Assembly: GCA_018907035.1 (NCBI GenBank)
Contig: JACCIC010000002.1
Location: 811,001 to 875,000, forward strand
Direction of reading: 5' to 3'
Length of the DNA stretch: 64,000 nucleotides
Source: Sycobia sp. Sy_11
Taxonomy: Eukaryota > Arthropoda > Insecta > Hymenoptera > Epichrysomallidae
The position numbers were made by a program, and so were the translations under genes. Shown piece by piece: positions 12,081 through 24,903 of this stretch. The notes under the pieces were generated by a model. That model ran no database searches, had not been told where the DNA came from, and was given only the letters and a program-made list of their open reading frames with translations. Numbering within the stretch: position 1 is the stretch's first letter; the number at the start of each line of letters is the position of its first letter.

Positions 12081-13416
12081 TCTTTCGGCATTGTATATTT
12101 AATGTATTGTATGGGAGACTTACTCTCGGATTCCGTTCTACGTGCGCTTGAATTTTTTTTTTTTTTTCAGCCGACCGGGGATGAAAGAACTATATGGACT
12201 GTAGCGCAGCATGGGATATACATTTGACACACGTCTATCGGCGTATAGAGGATAGATTCAAGGAGATTCTCAATGCATTGTGTGCATTAATTATTTTCGA
12301 ACGTTTCGAAGATCCGGGTAGAAAAGAATAACCGGATCTACAGCAAATTCCATGGTACATGTATAAATTCAAATATTATTAACTGCGAAATATTATGAAA
12401 ATTCAGTATCCTCATGGTTTCTGTTCGGTCAGTCAAATTTTAACAAATTTACCTATAACTTTTTTGACGTCGCACCTCGACATTAGATTTCGATAACGTA
12501 ATTCGGTTAAAGCTGAAGGAATCTTTTTATACATTACATATTACCATTTTGTATACTTTTATACTATAATAAAACTTTTAATATATTATTTTTTTATTAT
12601 TTCGGCATTTATACTAATATGAGAGATAGGGTTTGCATATAGAATTGGAAAAATCATAAAAAATACGTAACCGACTTATCGAAATTTTGATAATATGACT
12701 TTCTTATAGTGTCCTGGAATAATATGTAGGTTAGATTTTATTTCAAAGTAGATTTTAAAATACGGAAAAAAATTCTCATATGCGTATCCATAAAAAAAAC
12801 ATTCGTATAGTCCATTTCGCGAATACCTGCATAGTTCATAATATGGAGGCTAAGAAATGCAGTAGTCGGTGGGCGAAGTACCGCCGCGGCGATGCGTAAG
12901 ATTAGCCGTTTGCAGGACAGCTGCCATCTGTCGCCTACCGGCGATACGAAGATCTTAGCTGGTCCGTACATATACATTCGTTGTTTAGTATATAAGTAGT
13001 AGAATAAAATCTATACTCGAGCTAACCTATTTCGGGTAAAATTTATTTTTATTTCGCATCTTCTTTATAGGTAGAATTCTTGTCGAATAATATATTTCAG
13101 TGAGTTTTTATTCTTTTTATATATCAGAATTTTTTAAAAATATTAACGTTTTATATGTTTTGAAAAATAAATTTTTTTCACCGAACCTTGATTTATTCTA
13201 CTATTCAGTCACTGTCAGAGGGTCAGAAATTTAACAATTGAAGACGGATAAGATAGGATTTGGAATTAGACTGTTATTCAGAGGATCAATTTTATATTGG
13301 ATTTTCAAGGACAGATTAATCGAAAAATCATTTATGTTATCATCATAAAATATAACACGCGATAAAAAACCGTAGATACTCTGAAGCACAATAGTTTTCT
13401 ACTATTGATAAAACCA
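12081..13416. other. No gene seen between GC island and mariner
   Basis: AT-rich, with a 15-bp T run at 12152-12168 and a small GC-richer patch near 12.87-12.96 kb. Confidence 0.55.
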
Positions 13417-13418
13417 TA

Positions 13419-14508
13419 TCAGGTGTAATATTTTTTATAAAAATATTGCGTCTTCGAACTTAATTAATTCGTATTTTTAATGAAATTTCGGGCTTTATCT
13501 GAATAATAAAATGAAAAAATACATTATTCAATGTATTTCTCATCACTGGCTATGGACTTTGCCTATAATTCGATCAATATGCGGATTCCATTCAAGAACC
13601 AATTTTTCGTCCTCTGATGCCAGGAATGAATCATGACAATTTTGGCGAAGACTTCTCTCGTGAAGGCATTTCGCATCAGCCGATACCAGTGATAGTCAAA
13701 TGGGATAAGGTCTGGGCTGTAAAGCTGCGAGGCAGAATTTCTCGTTCGCTGTTTTCCAAATAATATTAGATAGAACAATGGACGTGTGGTCGAACATTGT
13801 CATGGTGGAAAATCAATGCCTCGCGTCAGATCTCCTATTTTTGGCGATTTTTCTTGAATTGCGCGTTTTAAGCACATCAGTCATACTCGGTAGAATAGGC
13901 CAGTGACTGTTTGACTCTTTTTTTGGCAATTTCTGGAAGATTATAGCGTTCTAATACCAACGAATACAGAGCATTATTGGTTCTGGTTCACCGGCCTTGA
14001 ACCACGATTTTTCACGCATTTCACTATCGTAATCGATCGACTTTTTATTTTCAATAGCAATTCTCTGTACAAAACAACTTTTTCTGTGGAACTGAAGAAA
14101 AAAGTTCGAACTCAAAAGACAATTTTCGACGTTTCTAAGCGCCAATTCGAATGGGACCAATTTCCTAACCTTTCAATTAATCCCAGTAAATTGAGGCTTT
14201 GAAATGGCTTGGCCTGTTAGTCGTAATAAAGCAGCAAGTTCTTTTTACATTTGCCACGGATCCTCATCAAGGAATGACTCCAATTTGTCATCCTATTTTC
14301 TTCTCTGGCTTTGACCCTCTCTATGTTCGTCATCAAATTATCACTTTCGAAATGTCCAAAATACCTTTGATACGTTATAATACCTGGAACATATTCTGGA
14401 GCATATGCTTATGAGAGAAAACGATGAGCTTTACATGCATTTTTCAACAAATTGAGCCAATAATGTAAAACTTACTGCTTGTACGATTTTTGATACTTAA
14501 TTCGACAT
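13419..14508 (-). mobile_element. Mariner element remnant with one probable terminus
   Basis: The mariner transposase relic is followed, about 105 bp past its stop codon, by TCAGGTGTAA starting at 13419 and immediately preceded by TA (13417-13418). TCAGGTGTA is the start of a Mos1-type terminal inverted repeat, and TA is the mariner target site, so this is probably the 3' end of the element. The 5' end should lie near 14680 but no matching ACACCTG sequence is visible there, so that terminus is decayed or lost. The end given here is the transposase start codon, not the true element end. Confidence 0.7.
13524..14508 (-). pseudogene. Decayed mariner transposase (Mos1/mauritiana-like)
   Basis: This is a relic of a mariner-family DDD transposase, the enzyme that cuts and pastes its element at TA sites. 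Translating the minus strand in three frames gives fragments in the Mos1 order: an N-terminal ATG at 14508, KAHRFLS, ITYQRYFGHFESDN (compare TCERWFQRFKSGDF), LESFLDEDPWQM and ELAALLRLTGQAISK (the second HTH), KLVPFELALRNVE, RIAIENKKSIDYDS, FHHDNVRPH, LYSPDLIPFDYHWYR, and a C-terminus ending SIASDEKYIE plus stop. The reading frame is broken by several frameshifts and stops. The first catalytic Asp of the usual TGDEKW motif reads as Asn; the second (HDN) and third (PFDYH) are still visible. Length is about 985 bp against about 1,040 bp for Mos1 (from memory). It is inactive. Family assignment is strong; placement in the mauritiana subfamily is by recalled motif similarity only. Confidence 0.9.
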
Positions 14509-15029
14509 TTTCAATGAGAAAAAAAAATTTACGTAAACACTTATCATTACTTTAACAGATCAAATTTAATAGATTACTTATTGATTTTTTACATAAAACA
14601 GCCAGTTAATAGCAAATACAAGTTAATAACAAACACAAACTTTTTAAGTTGCAGATTCAATAATTTGCTAGATAAAAAATTATCAATCACATAATCATTG
14701 GGGGCCAAGCAGAGACCGGGCTAACAGGTAGCTTATTTGGTCTAAATATCTTTCTGAAACTGGTTAATATCATTCTAGCTCAATTAATCATAATTATTTC
14801 ATATATAATAATAATATTTTGAATTTGAATTCGTACGAATAATCTCGTGAATGCAAACTCGTGGGCGTGAAAAATCTTCCATCTGATTTAAAGTGTCTAT
14901 AAATGAAAATTGTATTATTAAAAACGAGAACCAGCTCCGTTAAAAATACACCGAATTTCGTTTCGTCGCCCCTGCCTATATATTACACATCTTTTACGAT
15001 TCACGTCGGCCGCCGCGCATCCGCGACAG

Positions 15030-15081
<52 letters not shown>

Positions 15082-16246
15082 GCGCAGTCACACCAACGTC
15101 ACGGAGTCGGCTTTAAATATAGCAAATGACTCGATGATCGATAAACTCGTCAAAATTGCCCTCGGGCAAGTGTGCTTATACGTCTCATCCGCCGCTCGTA
15201 ATGGACAATCGAGCAGAGAGGTCGATAAAATTTGCGCGGAGCGAATGAGAAACCGTTGGATCGAGCCAAGCCTGCTTTCTTCCCGGTCGAAGGGACAAAC
15301 GTGCGAAATTCACCATTAGCGTGCGCTCAAACGTGTTTTTCGGCAATTTCTTATTTCTCTTTGTTTATTGGGCTGCTACGTGATTATGGATTTTCTCCGT
15401 TTGTTTCGCGGAGAAGAAAGGAGGAATCGGGATACTTTCTTCATCGCACAGAAGGGCGTTATTCTTTGCCTTTACTCGTATGTTTTCAGCAAAGTGGTTT
15501 TTACCCACGAGGCACTTGCATAGAACCCAATCCGTCCAGGTGTCCTATGCCCCCCCCCCTACGCTCGGCGGAGAAATGATTGACGTAGAAAAAATGTTGC
15601 TTTTAATAAACTTATCACCAATCATTGTTATTCTTATTTGAATTCTTACTGTACAGCAACAAAAAACCAATTAACCTTCTAAGGAAGAGATAATTTCTGA
15701 AATTACAAGTAACCTAAATAATATTTTTGAAGTATATACGTTTTGTTTTATTTTTTACATACAGTGCTGCCAATTACATGGGATTGGCAAAAACAAACAC
15801 ACATAGATATATATGTAGTGAAACGACTCGCTTAGAGTGTAGGTCTCAAACCCCATCAACGTCATCCACGGCCTTGAATGTCAGAACTGTAACTGGCTGA
15901 AAAAAGCAGAAAATAAAAATTTTAAACAAAACAAGATAATTATATAAGATCTTCTTCAATATTTCCGCTTAATAAACGAGATAATAAATATACGAGTTGT
16001 GCAGATTATCACAATTTATCAAATGAATTCTCAATTTTTCTCCATCACTTGTCAATTCCAGCTGATGCTACGCGTTTCATGAACCACGGAATACGTTCTA
16101 CAGTCTATTCGTATCAGCGATATTTTTACGTTTTAAATCCGTCGCTGTCAACGCGGCTTTTCTTGGATCCAGGGAGGAGAGATGAGCTTCGGTCGAGCAG
16201 TAGAGAGCTCCCTACCCCTCTCAGTACCCCGAAACAATTGATGAAG

Positions 16247-16250
<4 letters not shown>
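14509..16250. other. No gene seen; probable mariner 5' flank then mixed DNA
   Basis: The first roughly 170 bp should contain the decayed 5' untranslated part of the mariner. A moderate-GC block follows the (TA)n at about 15.08-15.60 kb, open for 115 codons but without recognisable protein features. Confidence 0.5.
15030..15078. repeat. (TA)n microsatellite
   Basis: About 49 bp, between short GC-rich stretches. Confidence 0.97.

Positions 16251-16298
<48 letters not shown>
16251..16298. repeat. (TA)n microsatellite
   Basis: About 48 bp. Confidence 0.97.
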
Positions 16299-16300
<2 letters not shown>

Positions 16301-16372
16301 AATTGGGCGAGAAAAAGAATCGACCTGGACAGCCCTGTAAGCTCAGTTGGTCAATCGACGTGTGTTGAACGT

Positions 16373-16374
<2 letters not shown>

Positions 16375-16408
<34 letters not shown>

Positions 16409-16412
16409 CACA
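16375..16412. repeat. (CA)n microsatellite interrupted by (CG)n
   Basis: CA units with an internal CGCGCGCG run; alternating purine-pyrimidine throughout, so Z-DNA-prone. Confidence 0.92.
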
Positions 16413-18459
16413 CTGCGCTTCTAGACTCTGCCGACTCCGGTGTATTCTTACCGAGCGAAATTCCATTTGTTCGACTATTCGGAGCTGCCGAGAGGCATCG
16501 AAAAGAAAAAACTTTCTTCCACCCAACGTCAAAGAATTTCTGGACTCCGAGAATTGCGAAGCTTTCACATCGTTCGATTTCATTTGACATTTGGATCCGT
16601 TCGTTTTTCACGTGGATCGATTGCCGATTTTCCATTTCTGGCAAATCAAGGACGAGACAGATAATCCGACGCGGTCTCTAGAGTCTTCCAGAATGCATGA
16701 TAATAATAATTTTAAAAATTAGTCAGTATAATTTGAGACGATCGTAATTGTCGATGGAACTTTTGTTTGTGGCAATTCGTCCAGGGAAACGATTTCGGCC
16801 ATGCAATAAACTACGCAATGTAAGAGAAGAATAACGCATTTATTTTGCATCCAGAAACTGTGCGCGAAATCCAAGAGTTGAAGAACGACCGGCGATATCG
16901 ACGAACTGCCTGGCTCGTGTCTTTTAAATTGTACACATAATGCCGCACAAATGATTCAATCGATGCGATTACAGTGTGCACGAGACTTATAGAAAAAAAA
17001 CGACATACGATCCAACCCGGTTAGCTCGACGAATTACGGGTGAAGTCGCGATACGAACGAGGGGCGTCGATCTCGCCTCGGACGCTCGGTCGTAAAATTT
17101 TAATCGCCATAATACAACTTACGAAGTGTTAAATTCGAACTGTATAAGGATAGCTGAGGCAAAACACTGAAATCAGCGAGGCATTTCGTCGATACCCAGG
17201 ACGAGTTGTCGGTGTCTATATTCGATGGACGCCCAGTAATAAATCTGCCTCGTCCACGTTATCGATCGCCTATAAAGTCAGTCTATTAACCTTTCGACTT
17301 CGGCTTTGTATTCTCTAAATCGTAAAAATTGGATTCAAGACGCTTGGTTATTATCGACAGAGGCTCGAGGTCATTCTGGCCGGCGCTTCATCGTTGACCC
17401 TTTGTCTTTTAATAAAAACGGCCCTTTTTTCTTCATTTTACTCCATGACGAGAGCCCGTCAATTCCCAGTTTCAATTTTCTTATTCCGCGGGGCGTGAAA
17501 TTCCATAGCGAGAGATTTGCCCATTGTTTGCCGGCGCGCGCTTCGATCGGTGCTCGATTCGGCACGGTCCGTAGGATTTGGAAAACGCTCGATTGTCCCT
17601 TAATTAAAATCTTTGCAGGCCTTTATGGAACAGAATATTTTAATTAAATCTTTTTTGCTGCGCTCGTATTATTGTCCTGCGTTAGCCTTCGCCGTCTACT
17701 GAAATACCGGTGTTAATTTCACATTGCAAATCAATTAATACACCATTGTAGCTTTAAGTTATTGTTACGATATATAAATGTATTCAAATTATTTATAAGC
17801 TTGAAGAGCTCTATAAATATTGTACATTTTATGAAGATATAGGCAAAAAAATTTTAAGGATTATTTTTCACTTAGAAATTTCATTCATACAATTTTCTCT
17901 TATCTCAACACGCTACGCACATCGAATAAATATATGATAAAAGAATAATGAAAGGAGATTGATAATAAAGTAAAATTTAAAAACAGAAATTTAATGAACT
18001 ATTGTAATGTCTGATTATAATGGTACAGTTATGGCTGTAACAACAATGTACACAAGAATGTTTTAGTTTTATATTTACGACTTGAACTTATACACTTGAT
18101 TTGCGAGAAATACAATAAAAGACTTTTTAAAGCTTTCCATTGGATTTATTACGCCAATTGCGTCGCACAGAACAATAAATTCACTATTTTATAATTCTTT
18201 TTTTTTCCTCGCTGCATTCTACTACAGTCTTTTAATTAAGAAGATTTTTATCAACGGTCGAACGCACGAATTCCTGAATCACTCGGTCGGCTCTGTCGCA
18301 TTAATATTTTATCCAATAATTAAACCCTTTGTCGGATTTACATTTCAAGCGAATTTAACGCGCTCAATTCAAGAGCGAGTCACCTGCGATAAAAAAGCAA
18401 CTCTTTGCGAAAGCAAAATCAGTGCTTTGCCTGGCTTTTGCCAGCGCTTCGATTTTTTA

Positions 18460-18460
<1 letters not shown>
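16413..18460. other. No gene seen; moderate-GC noncoding block
   Basis: 16.8-17.7 kb is balanced in base composition with many CpGs and scattered TAAT and E-box-like sites, resembling insect conserved noncoding DNA. The 113-codon frame at 17306-17647 is also partly open on the other strand and is not recognisable. Confidence 0.45.

Positions 18461-18502
<42 letters not shown>
18461..18502. repeat. (TG)n microsatellite
   Basis: Twenty-one uninterrupted TG units. Confidence 0.96.
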
Positions 18503-18504
<2 letters not shown>

Positions 18505-21500
18505 GAAAAAGCAAGGAAACAAAACAGAGATCGCGCGACCGTGAGAGTTACGTGCGGTTCGATCGAGCCCGGATTCGTCCACGGGCGAGAAAACGTCGTT
18601 GTGAGTATATATACTTAAGTACATACCTACTACTGTGTATTGTCGTAGATTTTGCCCGGCGCCAGCATGGGCACAGCGCGCGTTTTCCGAGTGGTTTTCA
18701 CAGGCCAATGGGCGTAAAAACCATCCTAACAAAAGCAAAAGACAAAAAATTCGAATCTCAGTCCCGAGGTGATGAGGTAAAATCCAGCGGGACTTCTTGG
18801 ACTGGAAATGCCGGCGGTGTTTACGGAAGAGACTATGTTTGTTTATAGCTATTCGCTTGTTGCAGTCCAAAATGCGGTAGATTCTGAATTCAATCTAGTT
18901 ATATCTTTTCAAAATAAAAAATTGTGCTTATATCGACTGTTCTGAATTAAATTAATAAAGTTATATCTTTTAGCTTGTGGCGTGCTTAGGAATTTTCAAT
19001 TGTGAACAGTAAAATTAGGTTTATTAAAGTTAAATTTATAGAAAATGGTTTAGTAAGTTTGTAAAAAAACATAATTTATCATTATCAAAAACAATTGCGC
19101 TTTTATCAATTTCGTATGAGATTTTCCATGCTTTGTAATTCGTAGCTTTGTAATTAATGGCCTTTTCGTCGTCAGATTTGGAAATATATTCTTTTTCATT
19201 AATCTAGGCATGTCTATTTACAGGCCCACATACACACACGCGTGCGGGCGTCTTTATCATAAAGCTTCATCACAAAGGTCGTTATTATTTCTGGCAAATA
19301 TTTTTTCACGAAGTTCTTCTGGACCGATGTGGATCAGATGTTTTCGATGAACATAAATGATTGGACAATATAGGGAAACGACGAATAAAGCCCTCAGCCT
19401 CGGATCTTCGCACTCCTCGAATAGATGGCTTGCCAAGTATTGGCAAAGCTGGATTGTTCATTTTCCATGCCTCGCTCAGTGTCTCGTGATAGGCCTCGAT
19501 AACCGCCTTTTCGTCCTTTATGACTTGAAAAAGTTCCGAAATGTTCACGTTTCTTCATCAACAGTCTTTGGCAATTGGTTATTATACAAAACATAGTCTA
19601 GTCGTTTGACCTTTTATTTGACCAGTCATAAGGTGTTATTAGGGCATTTTTAGGTAAACATTTTTTGATAATGAAAATTGTCCAAGACTTGCTCTTCTGG
19701 ATATTAAAAATGCTGTGATTTTTATCAGAGACCCAATAAAATTATTTTTAAAAATTTATGAAACAAAAAATATAAGTAATATGGTCAAGTAATAAACAAT
19801 CACAGAATATACAAATTCAACAAACAACTTGTCAAAGATAACTGCATATCAAATATATCGATTTCAGATGCGAAATTGAACCTCTGTCGAACCTTTTACT
19901 TTAGCACGTAAGTTTTTAAGAATTGTAAAAAAAGCCAACGTGAAATTGAAATTTAAAATTTTTGGATACGTAGGATTGTTGGATGTGAAGCTGGAGTTAG
20001 TTGGTTTAGTATAAACTGGGCCTAGGGTTTCGGAGTTTCAAAGTTGTACGTTTTAGCTTCTTCCCTACCGACGATTTCGAGGATATTCTCTAATCGATAA
20101 TTTATCATTATCACTTATTGTCTGCTGATATAATCAGATAAATTCCGTTAAATACTTTTTTTTAAATGAGTCTGTACATTTTATGATAGCGAAATCTATT
20201 CATATGTATTTTGTATCACCGAAATTGAATCAATACTTAAATTCTGAAGTAAAAATCATCAAATTATTCAAAATCTTAACAGATGGATTTTATTATCATT
20301 ATTTTGTCCGTCTATTTTTTTAATTTTATGAAACAAGAAAAAATATAAATAATATCGTGATTTCCTTTTTTAAATTACTGTATTAATCTATATTATATGA
20401 CTTGAAATTAAGATTCAACGATGACAAAATTAAATACAGGAATTGTTTCTTAGAAATGTGCAGATCTCTTATTCGAATCCTATATATTACGATCGTGTTC
20501 CATAAATTGTGCACATAACCATGACTATTCCGCAATGTCAAATTAATAACTGATTCACAATCAATTATTTTTTGCGCGTGAAATAATAAATTTCTAATGG
20601 GTTATACGGAAAGGCTTTATGTACGAGATAAAGCGAAAGACTGTAACGAGATTCGTAAACGATCCCTTTCGAAGATTGAGGACTATATTTTTTTCATGAG
20701 AATCGGAATTAACTGACGAAGGTGTGATTCGTAGGTTAGAATGAGGAAAAATAACTTTCATATGATTTTATAATGTATAGATATTACGACGAAAGAAACT
20801 AGAGTAATTTACAATTAGTTATTTACTGTCGAAATTTAATCTAGTAAGCAATGATCATGAAGAATGGAGGAAATTAAATAACCAGAAAGTGATCTGAAAA
20901 CGTGGAAAAAATATTCATTGTGCAATAACTTTGATATGAAAAAAGCTTTTTACATTAAACTTATTTTCGAAACGTAGTACAACGTAATAGCTTTAGATTA
21001 AGTATAAATAGAAGTAATATAACGATTTAATATTGACATAATAAATATTCCGATATCTCACCAACCGTGATTAAAGAATAAGTAGCACGATCGACCGTAG
21101 GCTGCATTTGCCGATACTTGCCTTCGCAGCGGGACCGCGCTTCTCGATATAACTGTAATGGGATTATTAAAATATAAATATACATTCGTAAACATTAGTA
21201 AATATTCAGCGATTCCTTACAAATTAATCGCAGAACACTCATTCTTTAAACCGACCGTAAGATCTTTTGACCTAATAACAATAGTCTGTATACTATTTTA
21301 ATTAATGGTATTATTCGATCATCATATTTAATCTCAGCCCAAAGAATTCACCGCGCAATATCAGTTAGTTTGTACTTTTTCGTTTTCATCACGATTATGC
21401 GTAAACATTTGCCATTGTCCTCCATTAATTTTATTTCGTTTTACGAAGACGGTCTTATTACACTTACGCAATCACATTTATATATGATTTTTTTACCCAA

Positions 21501-22589
21501 AAAAATTCGTATAAAGCTTAATCGTAGATTAAATCGTCGCATTTGGTACGACGGGCGCACGAAAGCAATTTTACGAGACCTTTTGTTTTTAATTGCGACT
21601 CGCGCACGTGTTATCTGCCAGCGCTTAAATAATTATATTTGCATTTTGACCAATTTAAAGAGATAACGAGAAGAAAAAAAAAGAATTAGACGAAAGAACG
21701 AAATTACTCATCGCGTACGCGCACGCGGGCGCGCACGTACTACACGAACACCTACACCCGGTACGAGGTTCCCGATCAGATAACCAAAATTTGCCCCGAC
21801 TGTATGATTGCGCAAGGCTTCGGAACTTGTTGGTAGGAAGGAAGGCTATGGGAGTGGCTGGTACTGCGGCCCGAAGTCGCAAACTCGATAATTCACCTCG
21901 GTGTGGCGCAGTCGTTCGAATTCACCATATATATATATATATATAATTGCAATAAGGAAAGTTGTGACGATAGTTATAACGGATATATTGGATAAATGTT
22001 GAATCCACTTCCGCTGGCTTTGACATGTTATTATAAGAGGGTGGCGAGTGTAGATTGAAAATTTGATTTTTCGCTATTTCGAGTGTTTCAAATGCATTTC
22101 CATGTTTCCAATGCTGGATATTTTATTTAACCATAATTCCAAAAAACTGATAAACTTGGGATACGTTTCGAATCGCAAGCTCGATTACGTTTTCCTGAGA
22201 ATATCTTACTATCATGTATCATTATTAGTAGACAGAGTTATGTTTTCAATTTGGTAAACACATGACAGAATTTCCAACTATTGTTTTGTTCTATTCTTAT
22301 AGCTATAGGTATAAGTTGGGCCGAATCTTCTATCAGATTGTTTCCCTCAGACTAAGTATCTGTAATACAATTTAAGCTAACTACATTAAGACTTTTGAAA
22401 TTTCTGACGTAAGATAAACGATGGCCAGGCAATTCGATTTGCTCCATAATTACATAAACTTCCTTTTCAGAGATCGTAAAATCCAACAGAATCAATAGAT
22501 GCAAAAATTACTGTTTTCGAAAGCTGATTTCGAATAATGTAATTTGGCCTGAATTCGCAACGAATGCTCGAACTGGTAATTTCATTTGT

Positions 22590-22593
<4 letters not shown>
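18503..22593. other. No gene seen apart from an ORF-like relic at 19.3-19.6 kb
   Basis: 18.5-18.85 kb is moderate-GC; 19.6-21.6 kb is AT-rich and featureless; 21.66-21.95 kb is GC-richer and ends at a short TA run. Confidence 0.5.
19306..19594 (-). other. Unrecognised ORF-like stretch on the minus strand
   Basis: A roughly 290-bp segment, less AT-rich than its surroundings, is open in two minus-strand frames. One of them reads NISELFQVIKDEKAVIEAYH and then LSEAWKMNNPALPILGKPS, which has a coding-like composition with no low-complexity repeats. It looks like a fragment of a coding sequence, perhaps a retrocopy or transposon piece, but I do not recognise the family. There is no flanking repeat that would define an element. 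Confidence 0.22.

Positions 22594-22642
<49 letters not shown>
22594..22642. repeat. (TA)n microsatellite
   Basis: About 49 bp. Confidence 0.97.
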
Positions 22643-22645
<3 letters not shown>

Positions 22646-23033
22646 CGGTCAAAGATATTCCCTTGATTTGTATTATTAAGAAAGACGCCATGCTTCACAA
22701 CTGGCCTAATAATTGCAGAATATTTCTCAGGAATTTAAATGAAGACTTAATCGAATGACAAATTCGTCCGACTGCAGTTCGAGATTCATATATATATATA
22801 TATATAGGATGACGATGATCGTGTATCCTTGACTTTGGAGTGAATTTCGAGCGTCTGAAGTTCGATTAGCGATGAGTCATTCAAAGTTCAACTCAGTTCA
22901 TTAAAACGATCGGCAAATTATTTAGGACAACTATGGAAAACTTTTACGCTCGGATGTTATTATGCGTATATAGCTCGTATATGGTACATAATGACAAAAT
23001 AGGATCGATGCGGCGCATTAAAGTTAAATAACG

Positions 23034-23191
23034 CCTCCACACATCGGCCGTATAATAGTTAATACAGACCAGTTAAGTGCGCTGAAGACATAATTAATGG
23101 ATATATTGTGTTCTATTTTAATGGTTTATTGAGCAAGTAAACTTCATGTACGTTGCCCGTTTAACGCACTATAACGCATTATGTGTGGAGG
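23034..23191. repeat. 158-bp block bounded by an 11-bp inverted repeat
   Basis: CCTCCACACAT at 23034-23044 is the exact reverse complement of ATGTGTGGAGG at 23181-23191. The sequence just inside is weakly complementary as well. It may be a small MITE or a foldback; no target duplication is evident. Confidence 0.45.
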
Positions 23192-23913
23192 TGAAATTCA
23201 CAGTGTCTTCCGAAGTTCACCGAAGTTAGAGTAATGATATATGACGACGCGCAAAAAAATTGAAGTACATATCGATGAAGCATATTTCTGACAATGAATT
23301 TCATATTGGAATAAGGTTATGTATTTCTTTTATGTTTTTTGTTTTTTAATTTATAAACGAAGCACATTTTCCAGAAAATTATTATTTTTCATTAGCCGCT
23401 TTTTACGTCAATATTGATTCTTGTCATGTCATGAAATTAAATGGGAGTAAGCACTCAAGCATTCTAAATCATTGGCAAGATCGAGATATGATTTTGTAAA
23501 GTTTTGAAAATATTAAAAACAGGGACTGTTTATGATGATTTGTCTATTGTTCGACAGATCAGTCGATAACTAATTGTAACTGGGACAAATTTTTGATAAA
23601 CGTGATAGAAAATTTGTCAAACTATAATTTGCCCATTTTTAGTGAATGCCTGAAAAGGATAGAACAAGTTTTCGAATTCTATCTAATTATTATTAAAAAG
23701 GTCATTATAAATAAACTCGTAACAGTGATTTGAAACATCTGCTAATTCATATTCAAATTTTATTCCTCCGCTATATGATGCGCAATATGTGTGTATACTT
23801 TACCTTTGCGCCTCGCGTATTTATACACTCTTGTAATCTCATTATCAGGGATCCGAGATTATAAATGCTTTATATGAATTTCAAACAAACCGCTTGACTC
23901 GTGCGAGTAAAGT

Positions 23914-23916
<3 letters not shown>

Positions 23917-23972
<56 letters not shown>
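23917..23972. repeat. Compound (CT)n-(TA)n microsatellite
   Basis: About 35 bp of CT running directly into about 21 bp of TA. Confidence 0.95.
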
Positions 23973-24196
23973 ACGAACATAACAAAGAAAATAAAAGAGA
24001 TACGCGTGTGTATATACTGGAACTTAAAAAGCACCAGAAGCTGGATAAAGCGGAGGGAGAAGGAAAGTTGGAGTTGAGCGCAATTCAAGGAAGTACTCGG
24101 ATACTCGTCGTAAAGAGGGCGACGCAACCGAGCTTCACGCGTATGTGTCGTAAAATACCATTGTATATATGTATATATAGTATACGTACACGTATA

Positions 24197-24220
24197 CTGG
24201 GTGTCCTATTTTAACTTACA
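24197..24220 (+). repeat. Left terminal inverted repeat of the TA-flanked element
   Basis: Starts CTGGGTGTCC and continues TATTTTAACTTACA; pairs with the right end at 24904-24925. Confidence 0.72.
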
Positions 24221-24903
24221 CACATTTATACCAATTATACGTATATCTCGAAGACTAAGTGATTGAGCGACAAATTGAAAAGGCCAATCTTTCCGAAAAT
24301 TGTAGTGAGAATCCTAATAACTGAGCTAATTTGTAGTCTCGGCTCTTACTAGGGACTTATTAGCGAGACTAATGACACGTGTTTCCCATGCGAGTGAAAA
24401 TGAGATTTATGATCAGAATATTTTACGCATTCATCCATTGAAAGAAGGTATTGCGAGTATGGGGTCAGATGTAGTGCATAATTGCACGAATTTTTTTATT
24501 ATTTTTTAAATCTCTGTCATAACGTACGTTATAAACAGTCAAATATTTAAGTATTTAATATTAAAAATAAATTTAACTTCAATTTTCGTTAATCACGCCC
24601 CCTTCTTTCTGGAACTCTAGTTTCCATGGCAAATTTTCAAACAGATTTATTTAAGCTTTTCGAAAATCCGAACGAATCCAAACTTTTGTTTATAAGTCCT
24701 ATTGCGATATTTCGAAAACGTTCCCGATTCCACGCTGACGCAATTCAGTAGCGACTTTACGGTAATATGGAACAGACGCAAATAATGTGGACGATGGTCT
24801 AAAATTTGCAAAAGTTTTATCATTACACACATGACTTTAATAAAAAGAACGCATTTTTTCAATCACTAGCTCGCCGCTCAGCGTTTCGGCGTAGTCAATA
24901 GCT

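Larger units (their letters stand above)
22643..24194. other. No gene seen; holds the 158-bp inverted-repeat block
   Basis: AT-rich apart from the inverted-repeat block and the compound CT-TA repeat. Confidence 0.5.

Noticed and set aside
15535..15550. CCAGGTGTCCTATG resembling the end of the 24.2 kb TA-flanked element
   Set aside because: It is not next to TA, the similarity ends after about 13 bp and no inverted partner exists nearby.
16331..16375. tRNA-like start (CCTGTAAGCTCAGTTGGTC) resembling a D-arm/A box
   Set aside because: There is no B box (GGTTCGANTCC), anticodon stem or acceptor pairing downstream; a (CA)n repeat follows instead.
17306..17647. 113-codon plus-strand frame
   Set aside because: Partly open on both strands, in balanced-GC DNA where stops are rarer; no motif or homolog recognised.
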